Below are positions 13,301-23,050 of a DNA stretch of 64,000 bases, one piece after another (position 1 is the first letter of the stretch; every line of letters starts with the position of its first letter). The stretch is from contig JAFCMP010000268.1 in NCBI GenBank assembly GCA_017506865.1, positions 372,001 through 436,000 of the forward strand, written 5' to 3'. Source of the DNA: Tribonema minus. Its lineage: Eukaryota > Sar > Xanthophyceae > Tribonematales > Tribonemataceae. The notes below the pieces were generated by a model. That model searched no databases. It was given only the letters and a program-made list of their open reading frames with translations, and had not been told where the DNA came from. The position numbers and the translations under genes are program-made.

Positions 13301-16300
13301 CAACGCCTGTCGCACAGCGCGCGAGCAGCAGCAGAGACGCACACAAGATTGAGCATCATCACATGATCACAAAGAGCAAGCATGGCAAATGTTGAAGTTG
13401 TCTGGGATTGTTGAACTTGCAGCCAGCCATATGAGAATGCCCCATGACAGGATCGAGCACAGTTGCAGCAGTAGTAGCAGCAGAGGCACACACGGCTAAG
13501 CATCACACACTAGCGCCTGGACTGGCATGGCAGCCAAGCACGGCAGCACATACGCAAATCATATGGCTTATACACGTGCCAACATGTTTGTTGAGGTTGC
13601 GTGATTCAAGCGCCGTTGGCCACTAACGCGTTGCATGAGAGCATCGATGCCCAGAGGTCGTCACCGATAAATCTCATTATTTATAAGCAAGCATAGTGAT
13701 TTTGTCAAGTTGCGATATTCACATGCACATCTGCAAGAACGTGCCTGGCGCAATCGCAATGGCAATCGTCATATACATGCTTACCTGGAATGAGGCCTGG
13801 AGGTCCACGAGGTATTGCGCCGGGCAGCGGAGGGGGCGCAGGTACCCCCTTGCCCAGGGTCCCGGGGGGGAGTGGGGGGGCAGGGGGGATCGTGCCCCTG
13901 GTGCCAGGGGGCAGGGGGGGGGCTTGGGGGATTGTTCCAGGTGCGCGCGGGGGGAGGCCAGCGACTGCAACAACGCGTCGGGATGCATGGAAGAGTGTTC
14001 CTGTGATAATTGACATTTCCTCAAGACAAGACGAAGCAACGACTACTGTACGTGTTGGAAGATGGGTACAAGTGTCATGGTGAAACTGAGGTAGCCTTGT
14101 GACACGCCGAAAGAGTGAAAGTGTTCTTCTTCAGCTTTCAGTGCTCAATCAGATGCTGAACATGTAGCAGAATGTGACCTAGCGCGGCGTGTCAGCGCGC
14201 AACAAGGCACAATAAGGGTACTGTATTACCATTACGGTATGGCATGAAGACGACGGTTGGCGCAGCAGCAATGTCAGAGGATGCGTGTCAGAGCGTTGAC
14301 TGCAGCATCATCGTGGACGCAGGTGATGTTTGAAAGTACTCCTGTTGAAGTACACAGAGACTGTTTGCAATATAGCAGGCTTGCTGATGGCAGCAGCTGA
14401 CCCGACAGGATGCTGGTGTATACGATATGACATTCTTGATTTAGCCATAGAGTTGATTAATTGTGTGTACGGTCGTGCAGTCGCCGTACTTGGCAGTGAA
14501 ATGAGCAGACGCAGTGATATCCAGCCTGGTTGAGCGTCGTGGCATTTTGTTACAAGCCATCACTTCCTCGTGCAGCAAGCATGATGTTCCTCATCGGTGC
14601 ATATTCACGCCCTAGCCACAAGCAAAAAGACTTGACATTTGCAGCGCACGCACGTCAGGGGAGGCAAACTGCAACAAATTTCAACTCATTGAAACGGACC
14701 TGCGATAGCAGGTGGGGGCGGGGGCACCGGTACCCCCGCCCGTGGCTGTTGCGTGTGCCCCCCCTGCTCTTTGCTGGGGGTAAGGGCAGGCGAACGTGCC
14801 TCCTTCGGGGTCATCGGAGCTGTGCCAATTGTTGAAGTTGAAGATGAGAGGTCGGTGGAGAAGAGGGTGGGGGCTGCACCAGTGCAACGCGGGAACATGG
14901 CGTGTGCGGCGAAAAAGGCTGTTAGAGTTGGCCAGTAGTTGAAGTGGAAGTTGAGGTTGTCAAGCAGGCAAGGGCGGCACTGGCCATCACAAGTGCACAA
15001 GCTATGTTGGGGGCTGCTTCTGGAAATCATATACGAAGAAGAAGTACGTGAAAGGGAGACTCGGAGCCTTTCTCCCCACTTGTCAGTGATGTCAATAACA
15101 CTATCCTGGAACCACAAGGCAGCTTGCCAAGGCAGGATTGCAGCAGACAAAACCAGACCGGTATGGTGTCAGCTCCCACTTACATTCCCACCACTTGGGA
15201 TCATCCTACTGCATCACTCACTCGAGAGCTAGAGCATAACGCCATTCACACTAGGGGACCAGACAAGGCTCCTGACACGCGCTCCGCTGCTACGCTACTG
15301 CTCGTAGGTGAGGAAAGGAGAACGCTACGGATAGCTCGTGCTAAACAACCTGGAGCCTTCCATGTCGCCACATGGATTGGTCCAAACCCGCGTCATCATC
15401 TACACTACGCGCATTCAAGAGCGCTGTCACTAGCTGCTGAACCTCTGTGTTGGGCTGCCGGCTGGAGCCGGCCTACCGAACACGTGAGACCTTTTCAATA
15501 CTGAACACCCATGCCTCGAACGCTAAAAGCTTGCACACAAAGTCTTTTGACTGGTGGATACGGTGGTACTGTTTAACTCGTGGCCAATTGCTGCAGCAGC
15601 GGCGACCACGGTTATTGGTGGAAGGCACTTGCGGCTAACCATCCATTGTCACCTAGAGCTCTACGATCTTTTGATTCGTTTTCATTCACAGTTCCTATGC
15701 CACTGCCAGCGCAGTATTCAGAACCCATGCTGGACAACTTAAACTTGTACTCACACACCTGCTTGAACTCCAACCACATCAACTTTCTATCCTAAGGCAT
15801 CACTCACTTGAGGGGTGGAGCATAACGCCATTTGCGGTCGCCTGAACTGCTGCTGTCAATGCCGCCCACGTCTGTAGCTTGGGCTCGCACTCCGCTAGCG
15901 TCTGCATGATTGTTTGCAGATCGCTCTGACAGATGGGGGCGTCCTGCAAGGGGGTGAGGGGGGGGGGGAGGGGTAGAGGGGGCACGAGGATTACACATTG
16001 CGGTCAGAAAGCCTGACAGCAGAAGCGACTTTGAACCCAAGGTCCTCGTCTGCTTCAAGCGCATGAAGCACACACACTTGAAGTTTGCACCTGCACGTCA
16101 CCTGCACGTTCAGGCAGACATGCTTCATCACGGGCAGATTGTTCAGTGCCCAGCGTAATGGCAGCTCAGCATTGGGCGTCGAGTGCCTCCTTGAATGATC
16201 ATGTACCGGCACGTCACTAACCTCAGGTACTTCAAATTCGAGCGTGAACGCACCTCTAGCTTCAAGTAGATGGAGTGCGCCAGGAACGCCACCTCGCTGG

Positions 16301-19300
16301 TGGGCACGGATTCGTCCGAAGTGTCGTCCTGCATGACAAGCGCAACAGAAGTGCAGAGAGGGTACGGAACGGTGAGAGTTGCACCCAAGACGCGTGTGAG
16401 GACTGCAGTTGTGTAAACCCTACGAACGAAACCCTTCGAATGGTCTGCCGGTGGCAGGCTATGCAGACCTGCTGAAGCAGCAATCAGTGTTCTGAGGCAT
16501 TTCACGATGGCCTTGCAGCTTATCCATGCAAGCATGCCTTCGCGCCCTGGCTGCTGTGCACATGCTAAGATTTGCTGTCCATCTGCTGTTCATCGCCTAT
16601 TCACTAATGCCATCATGAATTCATTGGCTCCCAAGGCCCTTGAAGAGCTCTACTTGCATGATCAGCTAGCTCGGTCTTCGCCTGTCACATGCCCGAGTTT
16701 GCCATTCAAAGCCTGTTCATGAATCCATTCATGGATGAATTCATGCATTCATGGCTCACCCTGCTCGTAAGGCCCTCGAACAGCTCGATCTGCGTGGCCA
16801 GTTCACTCTTCGCCTCGCGCTCATGCACTGTGTCAGAGTCCCTGCAACAGCACCAGCCGCGGGCAGGCAAGCGATGATATACTTATATTATGTAACTTCA
16901 AGAAGTGACATTCATCGGCCTTCCACAATGTGATTGATGATTGGCTGGTCACCACCAATGGATGGCAGCATCTGCAAAGAGTACACTGGCATAAGTGAAG
17001 TGTGGTGATGATAGCACATGAAAAAGGCACTGGTATCGGCGTCATAGCAGCAACATCTGCAGGTTCGCATCACAAGCTGCCAATAGGGCAACCTTGTGCC
17101 GATGCCTTACAGTAGACCGTCTGTGCAGCTTGTGAGCGAACCAACAGCTGCCCAGGCTGACATATCAGCCCAAGCTGGCTTATCAACACTCAAGTCCCCA
17201 GCAGTCCTGAGCCTAGTTGCACCACCATTGCACGATGAAGAGCACAGACTGCCAACAACACACTCATGGCGGGGCAAGTCACCGGCACATGCAGCATTGC
17301 TCAGCGGCCCCGGGAGCGCTGGTCATTTGCAGAAACGGCAAGTCACCATGTTGAAGATGCAAAGCTGACTATCAGGCAAAGCACGAGCACTGCAATGATG
17401 AACTGTAATTTGCAGCAATTACGGCTGCACAAAGCACCACTGGGTTATTGAAAGCTGCCGCAAGCTCTCAGCCGCGCTGCTAACGCGACTATTGCGAAGT
17501 CGGTGGAAACCAAACGATGACACCAGCAACGCGCCCATGGCAGATCCTGACCCTAACCCTAACCCCGGGTGGCCGGTGCCTGCGACCTGCGTCTGTAAAT
17601 ACCTTGTGAAGTGACTGTTTTCTTAGCTTCTGCACTATGAAGTCTGCGGCCACGATGCACCAGAAGCGAGTCCACCAGATGCTCGCTGCCTGTCTACATC
17701 TAGGTTTTCCAAGCTGTGGTCAATGCATCGCAGGCTGCCGCGCAGTGCCAGCGCTCCACAAACGCGCGCTCCCCCCTTGCTGATTACAGCAGCGCTCAGC
17801 AGGGCTCAGATGCCCGCTGATGAGCCACGTGGCTTGCGAGAAATTGTGCAACCTTCAAACGGAAGTTGTCACATGGCTGAAATCGCTTTGCGACCATTGA
17901 CGCATGTGACTCCGTTGCGTTGTGTAGCGGTCGCTAGGCAGTGCTCAACCTATGTAAGGTCGCGCCACTTGCCAACAGGCACGCACTATTGTGACACCAT
18001 TTGTGAAACACTCGTATCGTGCAAGTGTAACTTCAACTGCAGGTCAGCGCACGATGAGAAGCTCCTCCCATCGCATTCGCTTGAAGCACGCAAGCGCTGC
18101 CGGTGCTGCATAATGACCAGTGCTCAGCGCGTAGTGCGCCAGCGCTGAGCAATGTGGCTGCTGCTGCCGCACTGCAAGTGCACCTGTAAGATCAACGATG
18201 ACTGTCGGAGCGCCTGCCTCACTGCTTCTCATGCAACGTTGGCGGCTCGTGTCCCCTGATCTATTGCCGTGGCTCATGCCACGGAGATACACACACACAC
18301 CTCTTCATGTGAGAAACGGCTGACTTTGATGACCGTTCTGTGTTGCAAAAGTGCAACCACAGTACATTGGCAAAGACACCCACCTGATGAATAGCAGGCT
18401 GTCGCGCTTCAGCGAGTGCCTGCTGCTGCTCCTGTCACGCGGATACGGGCTCTCATCGCGATCACTGTGATAGCTGCCCACCAGCGACTCCCACTCAGCC
18501 TCCTCCGAACCAGCATCCAAGTGCACCTGACACGACACGGGCGATTCCATAAATGTGTAGACAGGTGTCACACCATATTCTTCGTGTGATCATCATCATG
18601 AAGACTTGACTTGATGTGGGCCGCCGAGGTATAGCGGCGTGCAATGGCTGAGAGAACTGCATGGTTTGCATACTGTCCTGAGGCAAGGACGGAAGGCACG
18701 GGCGATGCCTGAACCGTCAGCTATTGTGTGAATGCTATGATAGCTTCCGCCAGCGACTCCCATTCAGCGTTTAATGAAGCTTTGATCCACCAAAACGTGA
18801 AAGCAGGCGCGCAGTCAATAAGCGCTCTGCCAGATGAGCAGCGCCATGAGCGATTGTGCGCGTGCGGCTGTTTGCAAGTATGCCCTGCAGCAGCGCTCAG
18901 CATGCTTGAAGGCCGCGCTCAACAGCTGTGCTCAGGCATACATGCGCTCTTGCAGGCAGCTGTGAGCGTGCCCCACAGTCACAATGGTGATGGCGCCCAT
19001 GCCGGTGGCAGCGGCTCCGCTTAAGTGGGCTGACAGCAACAGGCAATGGCTCTATGGGAGAGCCTGCTTTGGTGTCCAAAGGTGCTGCCAAAGCACTATT
19101 GACACATCGGTGTCTGCTCTTCGGCAAATCATCGAGTGCTTGAATTGATGCAACCCGCTACCATCAGCAAACGTGCACCTTACATGGCGCGGGCACCCAT
19201 CCGAGACCTGAGGTCTCGTACACGCTATATATGAAGCGTTGCATAACCTGATGCAAACTTCAATAAAGCGTTAAAGTGCGCACTCCCTCAAACTTCAACA

Positions 19301-22300
19301 AAGCATTGAAGTGCGCACTCGCTCACGGCAATGGAATGAATGCAAAGCTTGCACATGAGCACCCAGCAGCGACTTGCCTTCAACGCATACTCACCGCGAC
19401 ACAGCAATCCGCCACCGGTGCTACATATCCGCAAATGCGCCGCTTGGCATGAGTTCAACAACATCTAATACTGGTGATTGGAGGTCATGCTATACATACA
19501 TACCTGGCCGTATTTTTCCTTAATGGCCTCCAATGCATCCAGCACGCCCGCATCGCACATCTCCGCCCGCAACCCCACCCGCTCGTCGATATCATCAGAG
19601 GAGAGTATTGTGTTTAGCAGCACCATCGTGTCCACCTGACAGTCATGGGGAGAGACCACGCAAACAGTTAGGTTGATGAATTGAAGTAGTTGTTGAGTCA
19701 TTGCCTGAGGACAGCGTGCAAATTGCGCACTTCCCCCGGTCATGACACGCTATACAAGCATAGAAGTACTATGGTGAGCGTTGTGTGGCGGTTGTCCTGG
19801 CAGTTGCAGGGAGACCACAGTAGCATATTCAGCAGCGCCATCATATTCACCTGACTAGTGCATGAGAGTGGTGGGCGACATAATGACAGGTGTGGTGACA
19901 GATAATGTGGACGACATACGGTGACCAAGTCACCTGCAGCAGGTTTGAACTAGCTACAGTATTGGCTGCGTGGTCGTGCGATCAATCGCACCGCCAGCTG
20001 CATGGATCGCCACCAAGATGATGTAGTGTGAGTGCTTGCAGAGCAGACACCAAATGATGCAAACCCGTGTTACGTGGTACGAAACCTCACTGAACACAAG
20101 ACTTAAGTCACGCGCTTACCAAAGCAATATCATGTATGTGATCCGCCAAAATGGCCATTCGTCATGCGCGGCGACCGCTCTCCTGCCTACGTCAAGCGCT
20201 CACAACCAACTGCACCATTGGAATGTCATGTGTTCAGTGCTTCGACACACCATCCGACTGGCGGATATGTTCGTCCTGGCAGGTCCTCCCCTGCTCATTG
20301 AGACATAGTCAGCGTGCCCATCAAGCCAACGGCAGTGGCGTCAGACACTGCTCATGCTGTTATTGATGGCTTGTGCCAGCACTGACATTGCCCAGGCAGC
20401 CAGGGCATGGTGACAAACCCAGATCAACGCAACTTGCACTATATCCTTTTGAAAAAACAAACCCAGGTTTGAAGTTGCACAAGCGTCATCTGCCCCAGGT
20501 ATACAAAGCGACCTTTGACAGCCCCCAGAGTTGGGCCTGCTGTACAGCTGTGCATCACTGCATCACTGCTGTACAGCTGTACATGACTGCTTTACAGTTG
20601 CATATTACTGCTGTACAGCAGTGCAAACAGCGCGTGCGTGTTTTGCAACTACTGGGAACTCACACTTGGGTCCCATGCGCATACCCTATACAATGTCTCC
20701 TGTGGCACTTTGGCAAGGTGCTCCCTGACTGAGCTCATCTTCTCAGCCCGCTGCATTGCATATGCTCTGACACTGCTGCGCGCAGTCTGCAGCAACTCAT
20801 GACACTGCCATGCACATGAACTGGAGGTGCATCACTGTTTCGCCTGTGGGGCCCATTGACCTCTCTGCCTCTACGCAGCCGAAGCGTCGTCCAACGATAA
20901 CAACACGACAGACCCCTACCTTCTTGCCCACACACAGTAGACCCGTAGCAACGCTAACTGCCTTGGACATACTGCACCTGCCTCAACAAAGCAATCTCTA
21001 CAGCGCTGCATGAGGACACTGACAACTACAACTTGGCTGCCAGCCGCCGCCAACTGCCAGTGCACCAATTCAGCAAACTGCAACTGTGACGCACCTTGAC
21101 GTCGACGCCCAGGTCCTCCTCCGACAGCGTGTCCACGAGCGTGACAAAGCGGCACGGATCGTCCCTCTCCAGCCGCACGTGGTCCAGCGCCTTGAGCACC
21201 TGGTCCCGCCCCTTGGACCCCCCCCCCGCGACCACCGTCATGAGCCTCATGCCGCTGCCGCGCACGTAGGCGCTGGGGCTCGTCGTGGTGCAGTTGGCGA
21301 CCACCGGCAGCAGTGCGGCGCTCGCCGTGACCTCCGCGACGCCCTCCAGGCCGCCGCCGTTGAGCAGTAGCATGAGGCAGTGCACCAGGTTCACCTCCAC
21401 CTCCGGCAGGTCCGACTCGAAGACCCCCCCCGTCATGATGCTGCTGAGGGAGCTGTACGTGTCCGTGGACACCGCCTTTGTGGTGCTGCTGGCGACGCTG
21501 CCGCCGCCGTCCGCGCCGTCACGCAGGGCTGCCGCGCGAGCCTCCGCCACCGCGCGCGCATCGGCGATCGACCCCAGCGCCCAGGTGATGAGATCCAGCC
21601 CCCCCTTGAGCCGAAACTGAGCTGTCCACTCGCGCCCACGGGTTCTCAATAGATCTCTCAGGCGCATGACGCCGTCTGATGAGGGCAGTCCCGAGTCCAT
21701 CTCGATTTTCAGACAGTCCATGATGTCCGCGATCTCCTCTTCCGGGGTCTCAAACTGTGAGGGGGGAGCGGGCACCGCGGCCGAGGCGAGGGGGCCGCCA
21801 GCCATGGCGTTGTTGCTGCTGGTGCTGTCATACCTCGTGGGAGGCTCTCTGGCAGGGGGCTGGCTCACAGTGGAGAACGGCGCAGTATTGCTGGACGCTC
21901 GCCCTGCAGTTCCGTACCTCTGCAAAAGCTCCTGTTTGGTGGCGTCGGGCAAGCCCGCCAGCAAAGCGGCCAGCTCCGCATCTAAGGGAGAAAGCACCTC
22001 GTTTGTCGGCGCTCGTTTTCTGCCTCCTGCGAACTTGCGCTTCAGGCGGGCCAGCGAACTGGCAAGCGATTGACACCACGGTAAAATCGAGGGCAAACGG
22101 TTAGCGAGCTGAGAGACCCTTGCGTTGCACGCAGGCACACAAAGCAGCTGTTCGATCAAAAGAAAAACTTGTGAGAGCTCGCCTTGCAGGCAAACAGAGC
22201 ATGCAAGACGCCGTCCATCCACTTCGCAAGTTCTCTGCACTCTACATGCTAAGATGCGATGCACCACCAGAGGGGCACCCCAGAGCGACAGAGACGAGGC

Positions 22301-22390
22301 AGATCCTGCGCAGCAAAGCGAAACAAGGCTCCCGGCGCTGGCTAGGCGGCGATCTGCCCAGCTGCGTTGCAGTGCCTACCTTTTCAGCAT
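4303..22390 (-). CDS. Diaphanous-related formin (GBD/FH3-FH1-FH2)
   Basis: Actin nucleator and processive barbed-end elongator, with a GTPase-binding/FH3 regulatory head. Nineteen exons: 22390-22380, 22058-21095, 19635-19504, 18526-18384, 16841-16760, 16328-16254, 15943-15808, 14873-14700, 13964-13785, 12546-12359, 11878-11789, 10700-10545, 9360-9148, 8334-8227, 7851-7765, 6676-6431, 5732-5592, 5116-4865, 4473-4303. Total 3549 nt, 1182 aa, phase-consistent to the stop. The GBD/FH3 part is exons 2-3 (LRTRGREWTAQF, LNGGGLEGV, then NTILSSDDIDERVGLRAEM, like animal and amoebal Drf_FH3). Exons 4-7 look coiled-coil or linker. FH1 is exons 8-9 (repeats such as APPLPPGT; profilin ligands). FH2 spans exons 10-17 (LVHWDPL, KQNVGIALKRLRM, LEIVLALGNFLNEG, GDAKGIKLASLL). 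The basic C-terminus has no recognisable DAD. No in-frame ATG precedes exon 2, so the start is assigned to an 11-nt exon in the left inverted-repeat arm. Exon 14 uses a GC donor. Confidence 0.88.
5139..5159. repeat. About 20-bp G homopolymer (C-tract before an acceptor)
   Basis: On the coding (minus) strand this is a C tract about 25 nt upstream of the acceptor of formin exon 18 (5116), so it probably serves as an all-C polypyrimidine tract. Homopolymer length may be uncertain in the assembly. Confidence 0.6.
6261..6343 (-). repeat. Junction echo of formin exon 16 donor
   Basis: Plus-strand 6261-6343 aligns with 6423-6505, the 3' end of formin exon 16 with its donor. CTTGAAGAAGGCCTTGCTGCTG is conserved, with substitutions and small indels around it. 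Read on the minus strand it still encodes SSKAFFKLL followed by GTGAGT. It lies downstream of the real donor, inside the intron, so it could act as a decoy donor. Confidence 0.85.
7482..7513 (+). repeat. Interspersed repeat, 3'-end fragment only
   Basis: TTAGAGCTCAACGACC followed by TTTTTGATTCGTTTTCAT matches the 3' terminus of the longer copies at 15.3, 40.1 and 63.5 kb. Nothing upstream matches, so only the 3' end is present. Confidence 0.5.
7591..7620 (-). repeat. Junction echo of formin exon 15 donor
   Basis: GTACCTGCTGTTGTAGCTCG matches the real junction at about 7760-7781 (ATACCTGCTGTTGTAGCTCG) and retains a GT donor on the minus strand. It lies in the intron just downstream of exon 15. 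Confidence 0.75.
7905..7960 (-). repeat. Junction echo of formin exon 15 acceptor
   Basis: Plus-strand GAACTTCCGG..GGTTGA.ACTGAGGTGGCAGGCAAT recurs from 7836-7880. The copy carries a 4-bp insertion and extends into the upstream intron. It preserves the CTCAG acceptor on the minus strand. This exon therefore has echoes on both sides. Confidence 0.8.
8548..8612 (-). repeat. Junction echo of formin exon 14 acceptor
   Basis: GCAGCAGCGATGCCAGCTTG followed by ATACCCCTTGGCGTCGCC copies 8298-8336 of exon 14 (GDAKGIKLASLL). It lies in the upstream intron about 260 bp away. The exon part is nearly intact, but the acceptor context has changed. Confidence 0.85.
9420..9865 (-). repeat. Tandem array of echoes of formin exon 13 acceptor
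   Basis: Three or more units of about 140 bp each contain a diverged copy of the exon-13 start (real: 9341-9375, AACTTTGGAGATGGCCAGGA then GGAGCTGCGGGG). Copies are at about 9518-9552, 9658-9700 and 9808-9850. They are separated by a shared intron segment (TGGTAATCACTGAATA and variants). The array sits entirely in the intron upstream of exon 13. Copies differ from each other at many sites. Confidence 0.85.
10144..10158. repeat. Short interstitial telomere-like repeat
   Basis: CCTAACCCTAACCCT, about 2.5 units of CCCTAA, within a formin intron. Confidence 0.7.
10437..10545. repeat. Degenerate telomere-like tract beside a donor site
   Basis: A run of variant TTAGGG/TTAGGA/TAAGGG units in both orientations (centre CCTAGGGTTAGGATTAGG). 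It begins immediately at the donor of formin exon 12, where the intron starts GTAGGGTTTGG. The tract is about 100 bp long and lies wholly in the intron. Confidence 0.75.
10795..10982 (-). repeat. Two junction echoes of formin exon 12 acceptor
   Basis: The exon-12 start (real plus-strand 10668-10706: TCATGGTGTAGATCTCCTCA then ATCACCTTTGCAGGCTGCAG) is copied at about 10797-10838 and 10932-10973. Both copies keep the CTTGGCAGGCTGCA block containing the acceptor. In the second the minus strand still reads LQPAKVIKEIL. They lie in the intron upstream of the exon. Confidence 0.87.
11188..11530 (-). repeat. Interspersed repeat, longest copy (inverted)
   Basis: The reverse complement aligns with 15325-15685 over about 340 bp: GGAGCCTTC..GTCGCC, GCGCATTCAAGAGCGCTGTC, GGCCTACCGAACACGTGAGA, GAACACCCATGCCTC, GCGGCGACCACGG, GGTGGAAGGCACTTGCGG, and the 3' end GAGCTCTACGATCTTTTGAT then TCGTTTCCAT. 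It is inserted in a formin intron. No transposase or reverse transcriptase domain was recognised. No obvious target-site duplication or poly(A) tail is seen. Confidence 0.75.
11548..11722 (-). repeat. Two junction echoes of formin exon 11 donor
   Basis: Plus-strand blocks at 11548-11605 and 11662-11720 repeat the junction at about 11773-11815 (CATGCTC..CTCACCTTCATGCG then CAGGCGCTTGA). The spacing is about 110-115 bp, giving a three-unit series including the real one. The GTGAG donor is kept in both, and the surrounding TGGCAGATA intron text is also repeated. Confidence 0.88.
12225..12268. repeat. Degenerate telomere-like tract
   Basis: CTAACCCTAATG followed by GGTTAACTTAACCCTAACC. It lies about 90 bp downstream of the formin exon-10 donor in the intron. 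Confidence 0.55.
12550..13090 (-). repeat. Three junction echoes of formin exon 10 acceptor
   Basis: The start of FH2 (real plus 12505-12595: GGGCTCCAGGGGGTCCCAGT, AACCAGGCGTC, CTTCTGCAGTGCTCAGGAGA, then ACTTGAAGTTAGA) is copied at about 12630-12680 (intron part), 12805-12880 and 13012-13085. The last retains GGGCTCTAGGGGGTCGATTG and GACCAGGCGCCACTTCTGCA. All lie in the upstream intron. The units include an ACTTGAAGTT motif and a GACTCA..TGACAG motif from intron sequence. Confidence 0.85.
15200..15250 (-). repeat. Junction echo of formin exon 7 donor
   Basis: GCATCACTCACT..GAG and GAGCATAACGCCATT recur from 15798-15832. A GTGAGTG donor is preserved on the minus strand. The copy is about 600 bp into the downstream intron, next to an interspersed repeat. 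Confidence 0.75.
15325..15685 (+). repeat. Interspersed repeat, near full-length copy
   Basis: Same family as 11188-11530 (inverted), 40089-40237 and 63500-63699. The 3' half carries a short open frame conserved between copies ([18 protein letters not shown] here, LFDTWPMTATAATTVIGG at 63.6 kb), of unknown meaning. It lies in a formin intron in the orientation opposite to the gene. Confidence 0.75.
16616..16684 (-). repeat. Junction echo of formin exon 5 donor
   Basis: Plus-strand TCATTGGCTCCCAAGGCCCT then TGAAGAGCTCTACTTG resembles the real junction 16747-16795 (TCATGGCTCACC..AAGGCCCTCGAACAGCTCGA). The donor is degraded. The intervening ATTCATG/ATCCATTCATGGATG text is itself repetitive. Confidence 0.6.
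17549..17566. repeat. Interstitial telomere-like repeat
   Basis: GACCCTAACCCTAACCCC, nearly three CCCTAA units, in a long formin intron (exon 4 to exon 5). Confidence 0.75.
18735..18800 (-). repeat. Junction echo of formin exon 4
   Basis: TGATAGCTTCCGCCAGCGAC then TCCCATTCAGC copies 18468-18500 of exon 4. On the minus strand the copy still reads AEWESLAE against AEWESLV in the real exon. It lies in the upstream intron, about 200 bp from the acceptor. Confidence 0.75.
19250..19326. repeat. Tandem duplication, about 40-bp unit
   Basis: AAACTTCAATAAAGCGTTAA followed by AGTGCGCACTCCCTC is repeated as AAACTTCAACAAAGCATTGA followed by AGTGCGCACTCGCTC. It lies in a formin intron. The unit starts with the ACTTCAA motif that is abundant in introns of this window. 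Confidence 0.8.
19800..19862 (-). repeat. Junction echo of formin exon 3 acceptor
   Basis: Plus-strand ATATTCAGCAGCGCCATCAT then ATTCACCTGAC parallels the real start of exon 3 at 19610-19640 (GTTTAGCAGCACCATCGTGT then CCACCTGAC). On the minus strand it still gives an AG acceptor followed by VNMMALLNMLL against VDTMVLLNTIL. It lies about 200 bp upstream of the real exon. Confidence 0.75.
20545..20632. repeat. Low-complexity CTGTACAGC/CATCACTG repeats
   Basis: Several imperfect units of ACTGCTGTACAGCTGTACAT follow one another within a formin intron, giving local self-complementarity (TGTACA palindromes). Confidence 0.6.
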
Positions 22391-23050
22391 GCCTGCAGCC
22401 CCGCAACGTGACGTCCCGGCGTCAGAGCCCCTGGGGCACGACGCCCGTGGTGCAGCTGTGTGTCGCCTGCCCTGCTGCACGAAGCCAGCCAGCTGCCGGC
22501 AGCGCCTCCCACCTGCTGCTCGAGCCAGTATACGCCTGAAGCCTTGAGAGAGTCTTGCCTTCTTTTTCACGTCATGGGGTGGCTGGGAACGCAAATCACC
22601 AGATCAACTCTCAATCCTCACAGCTCTCACAGCAGCGCCTAGTTTCGGGTCAATTTCTGGTTCAATCGCGATATGCAACGGTCCAACTGCCACTACATAC
22701 ACACACAATGAAAAGATCAGATCGATCTAGAAGTATCAGAATGCGCTGTTTTACAGGCAATGACTGCAACCTGGCCCGCGCGCAGCACCAACCGACACCG
22801 CCAACAGGCTATAGCGCACGGGGATCATGGCACAGCTACGCAATCAGCAGGCGCCCGTGCCGTGAGCGCGCACCCAGCGACAGCACTGAGGCGCCCAGGT
22901 CCAGCGTGGCAGCCGCCACAATGATCCTTGGTGCCAGCTTCAAAGACGGGTGGGGCATGCTGGGCAAGGTGTGCCCAGGGCGGTGCAGCGCCGTGGGCCC
23001 CACCCCCACCCGCGCGACAGCCAGCACATACGAGGGCACAACGCCAGCGG
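22225..23050 (+). repeat. Inverted repeat, left arm (formin promoter and first exon)
   Basis: The reverse complement of 24868-25675 matches this arm over about 0.8 kb with very few differences in the parts I aligned by eye. On the minus strand the arm contains ATGCTGAAAAG followed by GTAGGC at 22390-22380, which I take as the formin start exon and donor. The outer about 150 bp is then formin intron 1 and the inner about 650 bp is 5' UTR and promoter. Both arms share an open frame with APRIIVAAATLDLGASVLS; it shows no recognisable domain, and identity between arms is explained by the duplication itself. Confidence 0.9.

Noticed and set aside
21026-22267. 413-codon minus-strand open frame taken as a single formin first exon starting at 22267
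   Set aside because: The initiating codon there is GTG and no ATG occurs before the GBD segment. Splicing at 22058 from the 11-nt ATG exon gives exact phase closure.
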